Source of the DNA: Symsagittifera roscoffensis
Lineage: Eukaryota; Xenacoelomorpha; Acoela; Convolutidae
Length of the DNA stretch: 64,000 bases
Reading direction: 5' to 3'
NCBI RefSeq assembly: GCF_963678635.1
Contig: NW_026970982.1
Span: 64,001 to 128,000, forward strand
In this document: positions 47,936 through 59,900 of the stretch, in pieces
Numbering within the stretch: position 1 is the stretch's first letter
Layout of the letters: each line of letters starts with the position of its first letter
Program-made: the position numbers and the translations under genes
The notes under the pieces: generated by a model
What the model saw: only the letters and a program-made list of their open reading frames with translations
What the model was told of the DNA's origin: nothing
Database searches by the model: none

Positions 47936-50900
47936 GTGAGTATTCTTATTTTGTATGCAATTATACAGGCGACCTTTCAATGACATGGAATGACTTAAAG
48001 CAATAATATTTTATTAATCGAGATCAGGTTTATTGCAATCGGGTGTTAGCCTTTTTCCCCGTGAACAACTTCGTCCAAAACTACGGCGAAACGGCTGACG
48101 TAGATCTCACCCACTTAAGCAAGGACAAATGTTGGTAAGGAGGAAGTAGGAGGGGAGGTTGAATAGAAAAATGATTTTTCTCGGCATGTTTGTTCTGAAA
48201 TTAATTTCATTCGAGACGAATTGTGATTTTCATGGTATTTGTTTAAATTTATTTTGACTTCTGGCTCATTTTTTGTCTGCTAGGTGGATATGCTCTGTTT
48301 GTGATATATCACCAGGTTTTATCAAATGGGATGTGTTCCTAGCATGGGCTGGTCGGAATGCTTTGTTTGCTATATAACACCAAGTTTAATCAAATCGGGC
48401 GTCTTCCTTGCATTGCAGGTCAATGTGTGAATGGAAACTTTTAGGAAATAAAACTTTGTGACCAGCCTTTTTAGATGATATTTTTTTTTCATTTTTTGAA
48501 CAATAGATTTAACTATTATGAGTGAAGTCTTCAACAAAATACAAATGACAAGCAAATAATTTAGCACTGGGGAGGATAGCTAAAAGGCATATGTAATGCC
48601 CACTAATAGACTACCCTTAAACACAAATACAGTGAACTAAATTATCACACATAAAAAAATTGAACAAAATAATTTCTTCAATGAAAATCTATTTGTCGAA
48701 CATAGCCATTTTTAAAAGCAAGTCAAAGCTATTGATACTGCCATGCTATAAACCTGGATACTAACAGACGTTACAAAGAAAAACCAAAGGAAAAATACAT
48801 GATTTTCAAGCATTTTCAAACCAGCGTTATTTTGAAGCTCCAATATCCGTAGGTTGGCACACCTTAAGACCGACGCGTGAATTGATTCAACGAAATGAAG
48901 TAAAAAAAAAAATAGATTAATTCATCTGAGGATTGTAAATCTTGCAGCCAAATGCGACTGCTTAATTGCGAGTTGTGACGTTTTTATGTCATTGTAAATG
49001 TTTTAAAAAGAATTTAGATATAATTTTTTAATGGTTTTTCGAAATTTGATTTGAAAAACTTGAATAAAAACTTTACTTAATTTGAAACTACCAGAACTGT
49101 AATTGTTTGCTGGCAGAGAGCACACTCAAAGGTTACAAATTTTTTTCTCTTTATGCGTTTTTTTTAATGAAATACGAAAAATTCGAAGCACCGGAGGTGC
49201 GTTACGCGCTAGTCATATTTAAGCATAAGCAATTTAAAAGCATATGTTTTTGCTTTGTTTTTGGCTAGTGTTAGGTCCTATTTGAAAAAAACAGGTTTCA
49301 TAAAAATATATTGGTGTTGTTGTTTTTTTTTGCGACGCTTAGTAAAATTTTTGCACTAATCGCAGAAAATTTAATTTTTTTCTCAAAAACTACGCAGTCA
49401 ATTTTCAAAGAAAATAGTGCCAGTGGAAAACCGGCGGCTCTTCTATGTGTCTGCATATTTTTCTAGTTTTTCATTTTACCCCACGTTTTGCGGCCTTCGA
49501 AAGTTTCAATAGGTGGATTTTTGGCCTATTTGTTAATTTTTTTCAGCTATTAAATACACAAATCTAAGATGAATTTTTCAATCAAAAGAACAAAATATAG
49601 GGATATCATTTTTTCAGGCGGCTATTCCCTAAATTCGGTGGGAAAAAAGTTATGTCCTCAAACTAGCCCATTTTTTGACTTTTTGTTAATTTTTTAAACT
49701 TTTTGAGTCTTCTCAAAAGCTACCCTGCCAATTCGGAGATAAAGGTTTTAACCGAAACAAAAACAATCAGTTATGCGACTCTTTCCTGCGCAAGTAGCTA
49801 TTCCCTGCATTTTGAAAAAATTATGGCCTTCGAAAATGTCCAATTTTCAATATTTTACCCGTTCATGGAAAATTATTCTTTTTTTTCAAAAATTAACGTG
49901 CTGATTCTGAGGTTGATAGTTCATTCAAACTAACGTGCTGCTTAGATTCCGAAAAATCTACGTTTTGAAATTTTGTACCGTTTCTTTTGAAATTTCATCT
50001 CCATTCTCGAAAACTACTTGCTTTATCTGATATCAACTGTTTTATCTCAAGAGGCTATTCCAATGCTGAAGTAGAGAAAATTTTGTGATATAGGAAAAGT
50101 CCAATTTTTGAGTTTTTGTTCGTTTTTTTTTGGAATCCTCTTTCCTTTTTTTCCCGAAAACTACCCAGTGAAATCTGAGATAAACATAAAGAAATCGCTA
50201 GGGTTTTGCGTATATTCCTTTTTTTGAAAATAACCCAGTTCCGTATCAGTGCAATATATGATTAAAAATGTCAAAAACAAGTAGATCCAGCATTAGCCCG
50301 GCCACTATTTTACTTCCAATTAATTGGGGCGCAGATGCGAGGACGTGAGTATCCTAATCAACAGGTCGGAGGTTCAAATGCGGATCATTGAAATAGTTTT
50401 ATTTTTTGGTCAAATTTTTGCTGCGTAGCAATGGCAATTTGATACAAGCTGTAGCTGCTTTATTAGTGGCTAGTGTTATTAAAATTACCAGCGGTCGTGG
50501 AGCAGATGCGAGAACGTGAGTCTCCTTGTCTCACTAAAAAAAATTTCCCAAGGTGTATGTTTTTATCTTTTTCTTATTTCCCTTTGTTTTGTCTTTTTCG
50601 AGCTCTTTTTGGCATTGTCCTTGCTTGTGTATGCGAAGCGCAGCTTCGCCTCTGTGTCAAAAATGAATGTTTTTTTTTTCGAATCTTTCTGAAATGTACT
50701 AGATTCATAAGCTGCTTTATTGCAAAATGAACGTAATGTTTTTCATTTAAGTTGCATCACTGGAGCCATGTTTCCGAACACCCTCTCGAGAAAGACGAGT
50801 CATTTTTTGATTTCCCTGATGAAGCAGTGACATCTGAAGAGATCATATCTTATGAAGACGATCCTCATAATATTAACAGTTATAAACACCTTCTATCTTA

Positions 50901-53900
50901 TGAATCAGATAGTGCTCTGGACGAAGTAGATGAAGAGGAATATGACGATCGCTTTGAAGGTATTTAAAACGAAAAGTTTGAAATATTTTTCAATTATTAA
51001 GAGTTGATGAACGTAGTGGTGACTTGTAGACTTTTATTTAGGTCGTGATGATTTTTTGCATGAAAAGTCTTAAAATTTGTTCAAGCTTAAATTCACTTTG
51101 TTGCTGTTTGAATTTGGATTTCTTTTCAAGTTCATTTTTTTGATAAAAGGAAGGCAAACTCCTCTATCATACAATAAAAGTGTAAAGGTCACGAAAGACG
51201 TGATCGACTTCTAGTTTTCGTTTGTGGAATTTTATCAGATTTCCCAGCCAAATATAAATTTTACTTAGTGATCTAGTTTTCTCTAATTGGGTTGATTTTA
51301 TCCAAAACCTATCTGTCATAATTAAGAGTAATGAACGTAATGAAAACTCTTATATAGGTCTTGTTGATTTTTTTTTCAGGAAAACTCATAAAATGCTCTA
51401 ATAACTGCAGATATGCATTCATACATATTGATGCATTTATGAATGCACTTAGGTATATATGCGTTTTTTGAGTTTAATTGAAGTTCATCTGCTGAAATTG
51501 ACGTAAGCAGCACTCTCCAAATACGAACGTGGAAATGGCGCGAAAAAACGTGAACGATTTTTAGTTTCGAAAATGGAATTTTATTTTTAGATTTCCAGCG
51601 GAATAAAAACTTTACCTATTGATCCAGTTTTCTCTAGTTGGGTTCATGTTATCAAAAAAAGCGCTAATTGTAAATTGTTCTAGAAAATCAAAGAGCTTAA
51701 AGGGTATGTATTTTTTTCTTTGAAATTTGAAAGTTGAGATTTCAAGAAAGTCAGTGTTTTTTTTAATGTTTACTTGCGTTCATTACTCTTTTCCAATCTT
51801 CGGCTGGCTATGTTTTGCTCTTAAAATTCAAAGAGCTTTGAGACCTCTTTTTTCAAATTCGAAAGTTGAGGTTCAAATAACAATTCAGTATTTTTTCTTA
51901 ATGCGACAACTCGCAACAAAAGACAACTCGAAATTTGCATTAACAGACAGCTCGCAATATACTCACCGCCGAAGTGACGCCAACATGTTGCCAGCTTCCC
52001 AACAGAGGGTAGGACTTAAACCGAAATTCTTACATTATAAAATAATTTCCAAACTTTCCCAGTTGTCGCTTTCCTGAAATTTTGCGAGTTGTCTTTTGTT
52101 ACTGGTTGTGTTTTGTAGCGAGTTGTCATGGTACTGTATTTTTATAAAATGTTTTCTTGCGTGCATAAACTCGTTTCTAACCTTCTGTTGGCCAAGTTTT
52201 ATGCTAAACGCGGTTTATCACAATCATTTATTTTTAGGCGAAGAAGCGTCTGATATTGAAAATGCAGTTCTGGAAAGTTCTTTCTCTGTTGATCCACATT
52301 TTTATCACGCCTACTTTGCTAGGACGAAGCCAAAGATCTGCGATGAAACAGAGCTACAAAAAGTGCAAGATGAAAATATTTTCCAACGCCTGGGAGCAGG
52401 TTTTAAACCTCCGTTACGAATGCCTGATAGTTGCCACCCGCAGACTCCAAAAACACAAGTTTTACCAAACAGTAATCGGTTAGCTGCAATAAATACACCA
52501 ATGGAGGGATGCAGTTTGTCAGACAGCGAAAGTGCCAATTGTGATAGAGCTCTAGACTTGGAAGACGGAATCGAAAATATGATCAAAATGGCATCTAGTC
52601 AGACGACAGATAGTCCTAAGAAGTCAAAAAACAGTAAGCCTAAGTTTGATGTGTACAAACACATCAGAGCAGACGGCGACAGTTTAATTGAGAGTAATCA
52701 GAATGTGCATCATTGTGGTATTTGTGGGAATTATGCAGCGTTGACGAAAGAGACATTAGAAAAGCATTGGAGAACTCATTACAAAGAGAGGCCACATAAG
52801 GTAAGCAAGCATCATTGATATTTTTCATACTGTTTGTTGGCTATGATTTTCTTCAAAATTTTTAACCTGATGGGACTCCTTCGTTTGTAATTTCAGTTTA
52901 GATGAATTGTTTTATTCTAATGAAGATAAAAGATTGTTTGTCAAATTTTTGGCTCGAATAAGTTTTGAAGTTCAAGTTAACCTTCATTTTCAACATCAAT
53001 AAGACAGTTTGACGTGGAAGCTGAATTAACTTAAATTATTTTTCAGTGTCCTCGTTGCGAGAAGGCCTTCAGCTCGGTCTACTTACTGAACAGTCATCTT
53101 AACACGCACGCAGACATCAAAGACTTCTTCTGTTCTCTGTGTAGTCTGAGTTTCGCATCTAAGTCTGAGCTGTCCCGACATAAGAGGTACAAACACACCG
53201 AAGACAAACCCTACAAGTGCACCGAATGTGACTATGCCTCAGTGGAGTCTACGAAGTTGAAGCGACACATGAGAACTCATACTGGTAAGTTAATAAATAT
53301 GGGATGGGGGTTCGATGAAGTTGGGTTCATTCTCATGACAGGAAGACGTTCTTCGAAGTGACTGATTTTCGTATTATTTCTGTGGCTCCCCTTCCTCGAG
53401 GATTCGGCCCCCGGGCATCCAGAGCTTTTTGCGCAGAATAGCTGTTGTACTTACGCAGTTTTTTGTTATTTTTCTGTATTGAGAATTGTTGCCTCGCCCT
53501 CGGACAAAGACCACTGAACGTAGTCGGCCTCGAACCGCGGACCTTTAGACGGGGGGACGGCTGGCGTAGCCATTTTTACGTCGCTTCGCAGTGAAGTTAC
53601 AGTTTTGATTGCATGCGTTGTTTTGTTGAAGGTGAGAGGCCGTTCAAGTGTCACTTGTGCTCCTACTGCTGCACAGACAACTTCAAGCTGAAGAGACATG
53701 TGAAGACGCACACGGGGGAGAAGCCGTTCTCCTGTCCCCTCTGCATGTTCAAGTTCAGCCAACACGCATCACTCAAGCAACACCTGCTAGGACATACGGG
53801 AAACAAACCAAAGTATATAAAAACAAGAATAAGTTGCTGCTTTGCAAGCAGAGCAGAAGGGTTCGAATCTCTGTTGTTTTTGCAAAAAAGCTTGAATTGA

Positions 53901-56900
53901 ATAAATGTGAAGAGTGACTCTTCACTCTGTTTTTGTCTATAATTACAATTGCGAAAGCAAGTGTCTTGTAATTTGGAACTAGACTTTTTCCCTTAAATAA
54001 CTTTTACAAATTTTCAACTTGCTTTAGTATTGAATCTTAACAACTTCAAGTTTTCTTCGCTTTTGCGTAGAGGTAACGCCGTCATCTTTGCATCCTAAGG
54101 TCAGGGGCTGGAATCCCGGACGGACCTTGCTTTTTCAGTATGTGCTACTGGAATTTTTTTCGTTAAAAATTGATTCGTCGGATTTTCGTTTATCTGCTCA
54201 CGTTTTGCCGGCTTAGTTGCCACATCACGGATTTTTTGTGCTTTAAGCAAGTATCATGGTATCATGTTGGCTGTAGTTTCAGAGGGGACTCGTAACTTGA
54301 ATGTTTTTTTTTCCAAAATCATTTTTTTTCGGCTCAGCTGGCGTCTGCTTTAATTCCGCTTCGTAAGTTTTTTCCGTTGCTATTTTTATATTCAAAAATT
54401 GCGAGTCATGTTTGCATAGATTTCACAGTTGATAAAAACAAGTGTTATGAAAATTAATGGAATTAGATGTTTTCCTTTATTTTTTTTGAGACGCTTCGCA
54501 AATTTTATACTCTTCTAGTCTGATTTTACTTCACCCCTCGGAAAAAGCTGTGGGGGAGAGGAAAATTTGATCCCTATTTTTGATTTTTTTTTGTTAAAAA
54601 CTATCCTCCGAAATCTGAGATTTTGGTTTCAATGAACAGAACAGGTTTGAAAAAGATCTTTTGAACTAACGGCAATCACAATTGTTTCACACAAAAGGTT
54701 ATCGACCTGGGAAAAAGCTTTTAAAAATCATTTGAGCATTCTCAAAACTTTTCGAGTTTTCTAGAAAATTACCCTCCAATATCCCAGATTTTGAGTTTAA
54801 ATCCAAAAAGTCGGTTCTGAAAAACTGCTTTGCATACGTGACTACGCCCATTTTTTTCGTAAAATTTTCTGGGCCTCGGAAAGGCCAAAACTTTGATTGT
54901 TTGCGCGTCTTTTGAAACTTCCTGACTTTTCTCGAAAACTACCCTCCCATATATGACATATAGGTTGCAATCCAAAGACTTTTTTTTACAAAAGTTATGA
55001 CCCTCGGAAACGTCGAAGTTTTGAAACTTGACCGTCTTTTGGAAATATTTTCGACTTTACTCGAATACAGCCGTGCCATTTCTGAGGTTTAGTTTTGTTT
55101 ATCCTCTCTAATTAAGCGCTCTCGACCTGCTTTTTGCAGAGAATATTTTCTACAAAACTACCCTATCAAATCTGTCTGAGATCAAAAGTTCAATAGAAAA
55201 AAAACGGTTGCGAGGAGTTTTCCTGCAGAAGCGGTGACTCCTTATTTTTTGGTAAGAGAAATGTTATGTTCTTGGGTAATTTCCTATATTTCTAAATTTT
55301 CACTTAAACTTATTTTAGTAGAGAAACAACTAAGGTTTTGGGCAAAGTCCCGTTTTTGAAATTACGCCTTTCGTCCCGTATGGGTAGAAAAACTTTAAAA
55401 GATATCAAACACGTTCCTCCAGCTTTAGTTAGGCCCCTAGTTTTCTTTTATCGAGAATACGAAAATTTCGGATCACCTAGTTTTTTCAACATTTTCGAAT
55501 TCTATGTTTTTTTATTTGATCGTCTCATCACAAGTGATGCGAAGCTCCGCTTCGCCTGTTGAAAAAATGAGAAGCCAGTTTTTCGCCACGAAGTTATTTT
55601 GGGTTTTTAAATGCTGATAAAATTATTTAAAGCTTTAATACTATAAAACCGCCTTGCTTTAGTGTTTTTAAGTACTGTAAATGTTAACTCGATTATCCAT
55701 TATTCGCTGTAGATTAAAACTGTTGTTATGCTGGCTGATTATTTCATTCAAGCTCAAATCACTGAATAGTCAATTTTATGTTTTTACTCCCGAAACCGTC
55801 TGAAAAAGTTTTCTTGGTTCTGGTTTTGAAATAATGTTAATAATAATAAGTCACACTCAAATTTGACTTTTCACCGTTCACCTTGATTTTTTCAATTCAA
55901 AATCATTTGCATAAAGTAATGCAAGTTATTCTCTCCAGTTACGAAAGCGGAAATGACGCGAATAAATGTGACTGACTTTGAGTTTCGAAATTGGATATTA
56001 ATTTTTCGATTTCTCATCGGAAAAAGGTACTTATAGACTTCTTTTTCTCTAATTGACTTAGTGTATGAACAAGGTGTCAATGATAAAAGGTTCTAAAACT
56101 TTGATGACACAAGCAATGCTTGTGTCATAGTATGAACTATCTTTTTTTCAAACCTAAGTCATTTGTCGCAATTATTGTTGCGATAAAATGAGTTCATTTT
56201 GAAAGTGTTCATTTTGACCAATAACAGCTATTAAGTACAGCCAATGCTAAGGATAATAACACATACTATTATTGTTCCGACTGTCGTAACGAAAGTAGCG
56301 GACTATTTGTGCTCGGGGTGGTTTTTTCTTCAGACAAATTTCGACTTTTTAACTAGCCATTTTTGACGTTTTTTTGTATCTTGCAAAAAGTAATGTTGTC
56401 CTGAGCTTAATTTTGGAGAGATATTTCAGCTTTGACTATTTTTCCTAAAGTTATGGGGGTTCAAAGATTGCCATTTTGACCAATCTTTGAACCCCCAATC
56501 AATTCATTTTTATTTCATGACATTTATTTTTTTCATGTTATTACTGCTCGATAGACTGCTGTATAAATTGAGGCATGTTAGTTGGTAAATTTCTTTTTTT
56601 AAATCAAATTGACTGGTACTGATAATGCATCATAATTGGCGTGTGTTACTTAAGAAATTTTGTAGGCTCAAAGTTTTCTTCATTCAGTTTTTCCCAGTAG
56701 CGTTATCGGTCATATTTTTGCTTGTGTATGCGAAGTGCAACTTCGCCTCTGTATTATAATGTATTTTTCGAAAGTAGAAAAGAATAAACAAAATATTCAA
56801 TGTTTTTGCTTCCCTGAGTTCATTCACATTTTCCCATTTTTTTGGCAGTGTCAATTGTTCGACGTAATTTTTTGCGGAAACCTTTTTATTCCTCCGGTTG

Positions 56901-59900
56901 GAAAACACTTGAAAAATCCAACAATCCTGACTTTTAGTTTTTTAGGTTAATAACAGTTATCTTTTACTTACGTAACCACTGCGACTCAGAGCAATACGGA
57001 AAAAATTTCATTCGTTAATTGTTGCGACCACTTTAGGAAGTGGGAAGAAACTATGGTTTAGGGTCTGTTTTTTAGTGGATTTTGACTACCTCAATGAAAA
57101 ATCTATGGGGTCAAAGGTGGTATCATATTGAAGCCCTTTCAGTCGTGATTTGGATTCCACAAAATTTACAAAAGGATTTGGTATAAATATTCTCGTGGTT
57201 GAAACATTCTGCTCCTTGTACAGCAACCGACGATCCTTGTTGTTCCGACCACTTCATGATTTGAAGGGTAGGAACTATTCCGGTTGTTTTTTCTCTTACC
57301 CATTTGGACTACCTAGAGGAAAGATCATTAGGTGTCAAGTCTGGAATTATTTAACTACATCTCGTTCTGTACTTACCAACTTAAATTGTAAAATCAAATC
57401 GGATAAATGTTAAGAACTATTTCGGCAAAACTGCAATCATCAGTGATCTAGAAAAAAAACAAATTATCTTAAACAAAATCAAGAAGACTGCAGAATGGAA
57501 AACAAGAAAAAAATTGAAAACCAAAATAGCTTATTATGGATGTAATTAGGTATGAAATCGAGGTGGCATGAAAACCACAACTAACAATTGAAAAATGACT
57601 TCAAAGGCGTACTGTGAGGGTGCTACCGGCACTCCTTTTGGTGTGTTTATTATTATATTATTTTAGTTAATCAGCCAGAGTCCTAACCCGAAGGTTAATT
57701 ATTTAAAGATAATCAAGATACGGCTATCTTAAAGAGCACACATGCGATTTGAACCCGCAATCAGATGATTGCTGGTGACCATCACCACCGATGCGCCACA
57801 ACGCCATTTATTTTAATTGACCTTTAATAACAACGAACTCCGTTCGTTTGGAAAATCTTCACTTCAATCGCAATAATCAGATTCATTTAAAACAAACTGC
57901 GATCCTTGTTTTAAATGAGTATATATTTTTCAAATTGATATTTTGGAAAAAAAATAGTAACGTTTTTGTACCTGATTTTTCGGTACGAAGTAGAAAATGC
58001 ATATGTGCCTAACCGTTGTATGAGTTAATCTTTGATAGGGTACTTTACTTGATAACATGAGGGGAGAAAGATAGTTTACGAGAGCCCTGTGATTATTTAT
58101 TGTTTTTTTTTTCAAAATCTGTTTAGGTACCAATGTGAGTACTGCAGTGTGACGTGTTCTCGCAACAGTGACTTGAAACAGCACGTGATGAAGCTGCACA
58201 CGAGTAACAAGCCCCAGAGATGCAGACTGTGTGGGGCCTCATTCCCCGACAGACACAATCTGAAGCAGCACATGAGGAGACACAGGGGGGAGAAGTTGTT
58301 GCAGTGCGAAGAGTGTCACTACAAGACTAACAGCCACAGACATCTCCAGGAACACAACAGGATACACACTGGTACCTTTTCAACCTTTTTTCTTCCTTCT
58401 CACCTTCCTCACCTTCGAGTTTTTACTGGCATAATTATTGCTCACAATGTACGATGGTAATAAGGCTAATTACCCGTGCGATAGCAAGGGTATTGAAATC
58501 GGGTACTAGATTTTTTTTCGTAAACAAATTTGACCACAGATTTCAGCATGCATGCAGTACACGACATGCATGCAGTATGAGCGTTGTATATTTGCGATCA
58601 TTGGTCTTTTACTCTCACTGTGCATCCTTTTTAGTGATTTTCCAATAAATTCTCAGTTCGAATTTTTTAATGATAATTCTTTGGTATTTTTTTTTGAATT
58701 TTCGACTTCGTTGCTTTCGGTTTACTTTTTGTCGGCTTAGTTTCCGCTTTTTAACCATCCAACTAAATCGTTTATTTGAATTTCAGTTTTTTAATACATT
58801 ATAGTTGCTTTTAGTGTTCTGGTTTACCTCTGCTGTTTGTTTGTAATTATTTTAACCTTGTCATTGTATATATTTCTTTTTTTGCTTTGTTTTTGAATAA
58901 AAACTTTATTCTGCCCAAACGGCTTAGTGACCTAATTTCGAGTCGTTTCAATGGAAACATATTTTTTATGTTTACCTCTAGATTGCACAAAATGCTTAAC
59001 ATCTTAATAGACATATAATTCAAATTTTTCAAGACAACAACTTTTTATCGCCTTTTTTCCTTTTGTTTCGGCTTTATAGGTTTCGGCCTATATTATATCG
59101 GCTTATCAGCCTCATATTGCGACGAGCGAAAAAAGGGTGTGTGTGCGTGTCTGTGTTTGGAGGACGAGGGGGGGCTTATTAATTTCTTATTAGTCTTAAT
59201 TTTTCATTTTTTTATGTTTCTTTTTTGGGGCTTAATAGGTTTCGGACTATATTATATCGGCTTACTTGTCTCATATTGTTTCATTTGACGAGCAGACAAT
59301 GTTTTTTGAGTGTTTTGAGGGCTAGGGGGACTTTTCATAAGTCTTAAACCTTTTTGATTTTTTCTGAAAGGTATCTGCCAAGGTAATTTATGTTCCGATG
59401 CTAATTTCATATTCGATTGTCGCGGTATGTTTTGTTTCAAAACTAGACTTAATCATTATGATAGATCTAGTTTTTTCGAGATTTTTCATTTTGTTTTGTT
59501 GCATAGCAAGTGGTGCGGAGCTCAGCTTCGCCTCTATGCTTATAAATGTTTGTTCTTGATAAAATGACGCGTTAGACTATGCTTATGGTACGCTTGTAAG
59601 TTAAGGTTTTAAAATCACGAGGTAGATCATGCTTATGGTATGGTAGGCGTGAAAAGGAAAATCAGTCGTTTGTTTTTTTTCTTCTGTTTTTGGATTGTTT
59701 ACTTCAATTGTTGTGGTTGCAACATTCAACAGCAACGGGCTATCATTGTTAGTTTTTGTGTTTTCTGAATACGTTCTAAAGTAAAACGTCAACTTTTTGC
59801 AGCAATGATTTTTTTGGTAATATTCAGAGTTAAATGTATTTAGCCAGCGTCGATTTTGATACTGTATATACTCTCGTTTCCGTTTATGGGCTTGGATTTT

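Larger units (their letters stand above)
49160..50665 (+). repeat. Dispersed repeat family R1, copy 1, with internal subrepeats and terminal hairpin
   Basis: Collinear with 62,760-63,900: shared blocks include CATATTTAAGC, GGCCTTCGAAAGTTT, TTTTTGACCTATTT-type text and AAATCTGAGATAAA. It contains about six subrepeats at 130-175-bp spacing, each with CTCGAAAACTACCC-like text and a following (A)TCTGAGAT..GGTTTCAAT-like motif. The end carries the GCGAAGC/GCTTCGC hairpin and CTCTGTGT. Confidence 0.75.
47936..50751 (+). other. Intron 1 of the CTCF-like gene
   Basis: 2.8 kb, mostly repeats: a pair of ~70-bp units at 48,290-48,425, a dispersed ~1.5-kb repeat (49,160-50,665) and a SINE-like module near 50,336. 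No coding exon was recognised, though a small alternative exon cannot be excluded. Confidence 0.65.
53813..58126 (+). other. Intron 5, repeat-rich
   Basis: 4.3 kb. It holds a SINE-like module (54,050-54,130), an R1 repeat (54,230-55,561), an R2 fragment (55,900-56,080), the dispersed repeat paired with 735-960 (56,271-56,500), a hairpin (56,730-56,754), a diverged ~210-bp duplication (57,025-57,345) and a minus-strand SINE (57,715-57,810). No exon was recognised. Confidence 0.65.
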
